NCBI GenBank assembly: GCA_030620925.1
Contig: JAUXIQ010000061.1
Coordinates: 1-8,724, forward strand
Direction: 5' to 3'
Origin: Nitrospinota bacterium
Lineage (GTDB): Bacteria > JAUXIQ01
DNA length: 8,724 bases
The translations under genes and the position numbers were made by a program. The notes under the pieces were generated by a model. That model did no database searches and had not been told where the DNA came from. It worked only from the letters and a program-made list of their open reading frames with translations. Of the stretch, positions 6,033 through 8,724 are shown piece by piece; position 1 is the stretch's first letter; each line of letters starts with the position of its first letter.

Positions 6033-6242
6033 ATGAAAAAAGATATTCATCCGGAATACGTGGATACTACAGTGACCTGTGCCTGCGGAGAGGTAATCCA
6101 GACAAAATCCACCAAAGAGAACATCCGCATCGAGATATGCTCCAAGTGCCACCCCTTTTACACCGGCAAGCAGAAACTGGTGGACTCGGCGGGAAGGGTG
6201 GAAAGGTTCAGGCGAAAATACAGTAAGAATAAACCGGATTAA
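6033..6242 (+). CDS. rpmE: Large-subunit ribosomal protein L31 (zinc-binding type)
   Basis: A 69-residue L31, which sits on the 50S subunit and helps bridge it to the small subunit. It begins [10 protein letters not shown], as usual, and has the zinc-ribbon cysteines C16, C18, C36 and C39 (CAC and CSKC), marking the zinc-containing form rather than the zinc-free paralogue induced in zinc starvation. [20 protein letters not shown] at 40-59 is a family hallmark. The ATG follows GAGGAGTGA with about nine bases spacing. It heads the rpmE / fusion gene / prfA block with its own promoter; rpmE next to rho and prfA is a common bacterial arrangement. Confidence 0.97.
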   Translation: MKKDIHPEYVDTTVTCACGEVIQTKSTKENIRIEICSKCHPFYTGKQKLVDSAGRVERFRRKYSKNKPD

Positions 6243-6279
6243 GACTTCAGCATATAAATTCAGATAAGAGAGTCGGGCA

Positions 6280-7824
6280 ATGGGCGGCAGGGAAGAAGAG
6301 AAGGAATGGCCCCTCTACTTCAAGGATTGCCTCTCCATGGGGAACCCGGAGAGCAGCGTGGGCATCTGCACCCTGTGGACAAAGCAGGAGAGGGTCCGAA
6401 CCCATATAGACGGCAGCCTCTATTCCGTGCTGGGTAACCTCTACTCCTCGGACGGAATAAACTACCTCCTGCGGAACCTCCTGGCCAACCCGCAGATCAG
6501 GCACATCGTGCTCTGCGGAATGGACGTCACCGGAAGCGGCGAGGCGCTTGTACTTCTTTTTAACCAGGGTATAGACGAAAAGCGACAAATAAAGGGAACA
6601 GAAGCCGTTATAGATGATAATCTTCCAGATTATGCAATTAAACTGGTTAGAGAAAGGGTGCAGTTAACAGACTTACGCGGGCCAATCCGGGAAGATAAGC
6701 TTATTGAGTCAATCAATATTTTTGCCAAGATAGAAAAAATAGAGAAAAAGATAGAACCGCTATACTTCCCCGACCCGGAGCCGCATGCTGAGGTTTACCC
6801 CGATCACGACAACGCGAGGGTAATAAGGGCCCGCCACGTGGTGGAGGCGTGGGTGAAGATAGTGGACGAAGTGATGACCTTCGGCCGGGTCGAAAAGACC
6901 GAGCACTCCATAAACCAGAAGGAGTTATTAAACCTGGCTACGGTGATCACCGATGAGGACCCTGATAAAATAATTTATAAACCCTGGCTCCCTTTTTCAC
7001 TGGAGCATCTCGAGGGACATGCGGGCGGAAACACCCCGGAAGAAGAAGTCTGGCTCCAGTACAAGCTGCCTCTACGAGACCACTACTCGGGGGAAGAAAT
7101 AGGAGGAAAACACGGTTACTACGAGCAGATGGCTTTCACCAGGGAGCTTCCCGACTTGAGCTACACATACGGGCAGCGACTCTGGGATTACAGGGGAGAG
7201 AACCAGATTTTCGCCATGGTGGAAAGGCTCAAGGAGGCGCTCCACAGCAGGCGGGCGGTGGCCGTCCTCTGGGACCCGGAGCAGGACGCCAATTCTAATA
7301 GCCCGCCCTGCCTGAACATCTTGCAGGCGACGGTTCGCGGAGAGAAACTCCATCTCACCGCCTATTTCAGGAGCCACGACGTCTTCCGCGCCTGGCCGGA
7401 AAACGCTTTCGCCCTGCGCAAAATGCAAAAGTTCCTGGCAGGGAGAGTGGAGATAAAGGCCCTGGGAGACCTAACCATCTTTTCGCAGTCGGCACACATC
7501 TATGAAGACTGCTGGTCCAAGGCCAGTGAAATACTTAAGGAGAGACGCCGGGAGTTCAAAAGAGGGAAATATTTTCAGAGAGACGCCAGGGGCAACTTCG
7601 TGATAAGGCTGGAAGAGGGCCTCATCCGCATTTTCCACTACTCGCCCCAGGGTAACCTTATTAATACATTCGAAGGCAAAAGCGCCGACGAGCTGCTCGA
7701 GGCCCTGGAGCCGTACATATCCCTCACGGGCCATGCGCTCTACCTGGGCAAGGAAATAGCCAGGGCGGAAGCGGCGCTAAAATTACAAATAGAATATCGC
7801 CAGGATGGGGACTTTCCGGCATGA
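6280..7824 (+). CDS. MtrA-like / thymidylate synthase / DUF4346-like fusion protein
   Basis: A 514-residue three-part protein. Residues 8-135 resemble subunit A of tetrahydromethanopterin S-methyltransferase (MtrA): [19 protein letters not shown] at 9-27, [19 protein letters not shown] at 67-85. Residues 175-412 resemble thymidylate synthase of the archaeal kind: YTYGQRLW at 295-302, SRRAV at 323-327, catalytic PPC with C344, RSHD at 364-367, PEN with N375 and SAHIY at 404-408, so the dUMP-binding and catalytic core looks intact. I could not place the usual ELLW glutamate region. Residues 425-510 look like a DUF4346 domain ([36 protein letters not shown]). It probably methylates dUMP or a related pyrimidine nucleotide; the MtrA-like part lacks the cobalt-binding histidine and is probably structural or binds another ligand. 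It starts 37 bp after rpmE and ends 31 bp before prfA. Family calls are from memory of motifs; exact substrate and folate are unknown. Confidence 0.85.
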   Translation: MGGREEEKEWPLYFKDCLSMGNPESSVGICTLWTKQERVRTHIDGSLYSVLGNLYSSDGINYLLRNLLANPQIRHIVLCGMDVTGSGEALVLLFNQGIDEKRQIKGTEAVIDDNLPDYAIKLVRERVQLTDLRGPIREDKLIESINIFAKIEKIEKKIEPLYFPDPEPHAEVYPDHDNARVIRARHVVEAWVKIVDEVMTFGRVEKTEHSINQKELLNLATVITDEDPDKIIYKPWLPFSLEHLEGHAGGNTPEEEVWLQYKLPLRDHYSGEEIGGKHGYYEQMAFTRELPDLSYTYGQRLWDYRGENQIFAMVERLKEALHSRRAVAVLWDPEQDANSNSPPCLNILQATVRGEKLHLTAYFRSHDVFRAWPENAFALRKMQKFLAGRVEIKALGDLTIFSQSAHIYEDCWSKASEILKERRREFKRGKYFQRDARGNFVIRLEEGLIRIFHYSPQGNLINTFEGKSADELLEALEPYISLTGHALYLGKEIARAEAALKLQIEYRQDGDFPA

Positions 7825-7855
7825 ACCCCGCCCTATTCAAGGAGACGGCATAAAA

Positions 7856-8724
7856 ATGCTGGAAAAGCTTCAGCAGAGAGAAGAGAGGTTCGAAGAGCTG
7901 AACCGCCTCATGAGCGACGCCGATACGCTCTCCAAGCCCGAGGAGTATAAGAAACTGGCCAAGGAACACGCCGAACTCTCGGAGACGGTAAACCTCTACC
8001 GGAGCTTGAAAAAGGTCAGCAAGGAGATGGAAGACTCCCGGGAACTCATGGATAGCGGTGACGCAGAGCTCGAAGCGCTGGCCAAAGAGGAGCTGGCCCT
8101 CCTGGAGGAAGAAGAAAACAGGCTTCAACAAGAGCTTCGCCTCCTTCTGCTGCCTAAAGACAGTCTGGGCGACAAAAACGTCATGGTAGAGATACGTGCG
8201 GGTACAGGCGGCGACGAGGCCTGCCTCTTCGCGGCAGACCTTTTCAGGATGTACACCAAATACGCCGAGAGCCAGGGCTGGCGCACCGAACTCATGAGCC
8301 AGAACCTCACCGCCCTGGGCGGAATAAAAGAAGTCATCGCTCTTGTTGAGGGCAAAGGGGCTTACAGCAAGCTCAAATATGAAAGCGGCACGCACCGCGT
8401 TCAGCGGGTCCCGACAACGGAAACATCGGGCAGGGTGCATACCTCCGCCGTCACCGTGGCCATCCTCCCCGAGGCGGAAGAAGTCGACGTGGAAATAAAG
8501 CCCGAAGAAATCCGTGTAGACGTATTCCGGTCCACCGGGCCCGGCGGGCAGAGCGTGAACACCACCGACTCCGCGGTGAGGATAACCCATTTACCGACCG
8601 GTCTGGTGGTATCGTGCCAGGACGAAAAATCGCAGCATAAAAATAAGGCCAAGGCGCTCAAGGTCCTGCGGGCCAGGCTGCTGGATACCATCCAGCAGGA
8701 ACAGCAGAAAGAACGAGCGCATAC
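7856..8724 (+). CDS. prfA: Peptide chain release factor 1 (partial, C-terminus beyond right edge)
   Basis: The first 289 residues of release factor 1, which reads UAA and UAG stop codons on the ribosome and triggers peptide release. Visible parts are the coiled N-terminal domain (about 1-100), the core with [20 protein letters not shown] at 112-131, the stop-codon reading PxT motif as PTT at 186-188 within [20 protein letters not shown], and the catalytic GGQ at 230-232 in [20 protein letters not shown]. The PxT motif, not SPF, separates it from release factor 2. Normal length is about 355-360, so about 70 residues are off the edge. The ATG at 7856 follows AAGGAG at a rather long 11-base spacing. 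The glutamine of GGQ is normally methylated by PrmC, whose gene often comes next and may lie just beyond the window. Confidence 0.97.
   Translation, partial: MLEKLQQREERFEELNRLMSDADTLSKPEEYKKLAKEHAELSETVNLYRSLKKVSKEMEDSRELMDSGDAELEALAKEELALLEEEENRLQQELRLLLLPKDSLGDKNVMVEIRAGTGGDEACLFAADLFRMYTKYAESQGWRTELMSQNLTALGGIKEVIALVEGKGAYSKLKYESGTHRVQRVPTTETSGRVHTSAVTVAILPEAEEVDVEIKPEEIRVDVFRSTGPGGQSVNTTDSAVRITHLPTGLVVSCQDEKSQHKNKAKALKVLRARLLDTIQQEQQKERAH

Noticed and set aside
6023-6226. 67-codon frame overlapping rpmE
   Set aside because: Out-of-frame shadow of the well-supported L31 gene, with no family motifs.
7821-7853. 10-codon ORF overlapping the stop of the fusion gene (ATGA) and ending just before prfA
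   Set aside because: Too short to support, with no ribosome site of its own; probably the chance ATGA at the stop codon.
7724-8590. Long (288-codon) minus-strand open frame opposite prfA
   Set aside because: It lies antisense to the strongly conserved prfA coding sequence and the end of the fusion gene. Its protein is low-complexity and matches no family I know; such frames are common opposite G+C-rich genes.

Overview
The window looks like ordinary bacterial chromosome of moderate G+C. It holds eight protein-coding genes, two of them cut by the window edges, arranged as two divergent blocks around an unusually long (about 820 bp) gene-free region. I see no rRNA, tRNA, CRISPR array, insertion sequence or phage gene. 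The organism cannot be named with certainty. A bacillithiol gene, a Ste24-type protease and an archaeal-style thymidylate synthase fusion lying inside a rho / rpmE / prfA neighbourhood would suit a Chloroflexota-like (for example Dehalococcoidia-like) bacterium. That is inference from gene content, not a database result.

Left block, minus strand, read right to left: acpS (holo-ACP synthase), a membrane M48 CAAX-protease-like metallopeptidase, yjbQ (UPF0047) and bshC (cysteine-adding enzyme of bacillithiol synthesis, running off the left edge). The genes are closely spaced (7 bp, 106 bp, then a bshC ribosome site that overlaps the yjbQ stop), so they probably form one operon, with a candidate promoter just upstream of acpS. 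bshC has no ATG, GTG or TTG near its expected N-terminus. It appears to start at ATT, placed 6 nt after a GGAGGTGA Shine-Dalgarno sequence.

Centre (3662-4482): no convincing conventional gene. It holds two plus-strand sigma70-type promoter candidates; the second is near consensus (TTGACA, 17 bp, TATATT). It also holds a pair of GCAAAGGG direct repeats 21 bp apart just upstream of that promoter, and a leader of about 460 nt before rho. The leader contains tiny ORFs, two mutually exclusive hairpins and a C-rich, G-poor stretch. Together these suggest that rho expression is controlled through its leader, possibly by Rho itself.

Right block, plus strand: rho (transcription termination factor), a probable terminator, a promoter, rpmE (zinc-type ribosomal protein L31), a 514-residue three-part protein (MtrA-like domain, thymidylate synthase domain, DUF4346-like C-terminal domain), and prfA (release factor 1, cut at the right edge). 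rpmE, the fusion gene and prfA are 30-40 bp apart and probably co-transcribed, linking translation functions with a probable dTMP-synthesis or nucleotide-modifying enzyme. The fusion protein is the most unusual gene in the window: its thymidylate synthase catalytic residues look intact, while its MtrA-like domain lacks the histidine that binds the cobalt of the corrinoid in methanogen MtrA.
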